A stretch of 5,985 nucleotides of DNA from Rickettsiales bacterium. Its GTDB lineage: Bacteria > Pseudomonadota > Alphaproteobacteria > Rickettsiales > UBA1997. The DNA lies in assembly GCA_947455365.1 (NCBI GenBank), contig CANGNU010000068.1, positions 1 through 5,985 of the forward strand, read 5' to 3'. Of this stretch, positions 5,550 through 5,985 are shown piece by piece. Made by a program: the position numbers and the translations under genes. The notes under the pieces were generated by a model. It was not told the DNA's origin. It saw only the letters and a program-made list of their open reading frames with translations, and made no database searches. Every line of letters begins with the position of its first letter. Position 1 is the stretch's first letter.

Positions 5550-5985
5550 ATGCAAAATAAAAATAGCGACTCAAGCCATGACACACAAGCTTCTAACGAC
5601 TCGGTCGATTTTGGCTTCAAGAAAGTTAATCGCGAAGAAAAATCTCACTTAGTCAAAGGAATTTTTTCTAATGTCGCCAAAAAATATGACTTGATGAACG
5701 ACCTAATGAGCGCTGGCGTGCATCGCATTTGGAAAAATAAAATGATCGAGGAAATTAATTTTGATAATTTTTCATCACAAAATTTCTTACAAGAAAATTT
5801 ACAAAATAAAAATTCTAACAATTGCAATTCAGCCAACAGCTCTTCAAGCCTTAATTCTAGCACCTCAAACGCCAATTGCAACTTTATTGATGTTGCGGGC
5901 GGCACTGGCGATATTGCCTTTCGTATTACCAAAAAAGCGCAAGAAAAAAACATTCCTCATAAAATTGAAGTTGTCGATATCAACC
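5550..5985 (+). CDS. ubiE: Ubiquinone/menaquinone C-methyltransferase UbiE (N-terminal part)
   Basis: UbiE is a SAM-dependent methyltransferase that methylates the quinone ring in ubiquinone and menaquinone synthesis. The window holds 145 codons of a protein usually near 250 residues; the rest lies beyond the right edge. Visible signatures: VDFGFKKV (19-26), the UbiE signature [18 protein letters not shown] (45-62), SAM-binding motif [15 protein letters not shown] (112-125) and the next strand VVDIN (141-145), whose Asp should contact the SAM ribose. From Trp61 to motif I there are about 35 residues more than in E. coli UbiE; the excess is an Asn/Ser-rich run at ~75-111. The conserved residues on both sides are intact, so the gene looks functional. 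The ATG at 5550 is 16 bases from the queA start and has no Shine-Dalgarno sequence. Confidence 0.93.
   Translation, partial: MQNKNSDSSHDTQASNDSVDFGFKKVNREEKSHLVKGIFSNVAKKYDLMNDLMSAGVHRIWKNKMIEEINFDNFSSQNFLQENLQNKNSNNCNSANSSSSLNSSTSNANCNFIDVAGGTGDIAFRITKKAQEKNIPHKIEVVDIN
5772..5882 (+). repeat. Asn/Ser-rich low-complexity insert in ubiE
   Basis: Codons ~75-111 encode a stretch made mostly of Asn, Ser and Gln, with core [20 protein letters not shown]. The 9-base word caattgcaa occurs at 5819-5827 and again at 5873-5881, 54 bases (18 codons) apart and in the same reading phase, each encoding part of an Asn-Cys-Asn. This suggests local duplication or slippage expansion. The insert lies just before SAM-binding motif I, where a surface loop is expected. 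Confidence 0.65.

Noticed and set aside
5534..5620. Longer queA start at 5620 adding 29 residues.
   Set aside because: The added residues lack QueA similarity, the E. coli-like N-terminus begins at 5533, and the extension would overlap the ubiE N-terminal codons.
5645..5953. Minus-strand open frame of 102 codons opposite ubiE.
   Set aside because: It is antisense to a clear UbiE coding frame and has no recognisable protein features.

Overview
The window is AT-rich bacterial DNA, densely packed with genes. The gene set points to an alphaproteobacterium, most likely a host-associated Rickettsiales- or Holosporales-like lineage. The grounds are a membrane-anchored DsbA of the alphaproteobacterial type, an Mla-type ATPase, a WaaE-like glycosyltransferase, a short palindromic 'gtcattcccg...' intergenic repeat, and a long repeat-bearing protein of a kind I associate with intracellular Rickettsiales and Legionellales. 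This placement is inference; there is no rRNA or other decisive marker here.

Layout. Positions 1-1926 (minus strand) hold the first 642 codons of a large uncharacterised protein whose 3' end lies beyond the left edge. It has an alpha-helical N-terminal half, a middle module with an L-G-D-T-x-x-x-C-C-Q-S motif, and a cysteine-rich C-terminal part with divergent ~30-residue 'A-x-x-C-Y' repeats. Upstream on the same strand lie mlaF (1959-2720, GTG start), a 70-base palindromic repeat (2743-2812), and a membrane-anchored DsbA-family thiol oxidoreductase (2814-3593). These three genes are co-directional with small gaps and could form one transcription unit, dsbA-like to mlaF to large protein. A 41-base spacer separates the DsbA gene from a divergent family 2 glycosyltransferase (3635-4435, plus strand). 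That gene ends exactly against the stop codon of convergent queA (4436-5533, minus strand). queA in turn starts only 16 bases from the divergent start of ubiE (5550 onward, plus strand, cut by the right edge).

Most of the genes are envelope or core-metabolism functions: lipid trafficking (MlaF), periplasmic disulfide formation (DsbA-like), surface glycan assembly (glycosyltransferase), the queuosine tRNA modification (QueA) and ubiquinone/menaquinone methylation (UbiE). The accessory element is the large protein at the left.

Points that deserve a second look are: (1) the large protein; (2) a 23-codon in-frame insertion in queA bounded by direct repeats, next to a roughly 35-residue Asn/Ser-rich insertion in UbiE just before its SAM-binding motif; (3) the palindromic repeat, which is an open frame running into mlaF; (4) the absence of any Shine-Dalgarno-like sequence before all six genes; and (5) the 0- and 16-base intergenic distances around queA. 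I see no RNA genes, CRISPR array, insertion sequence or convincing intrinsic terminator.
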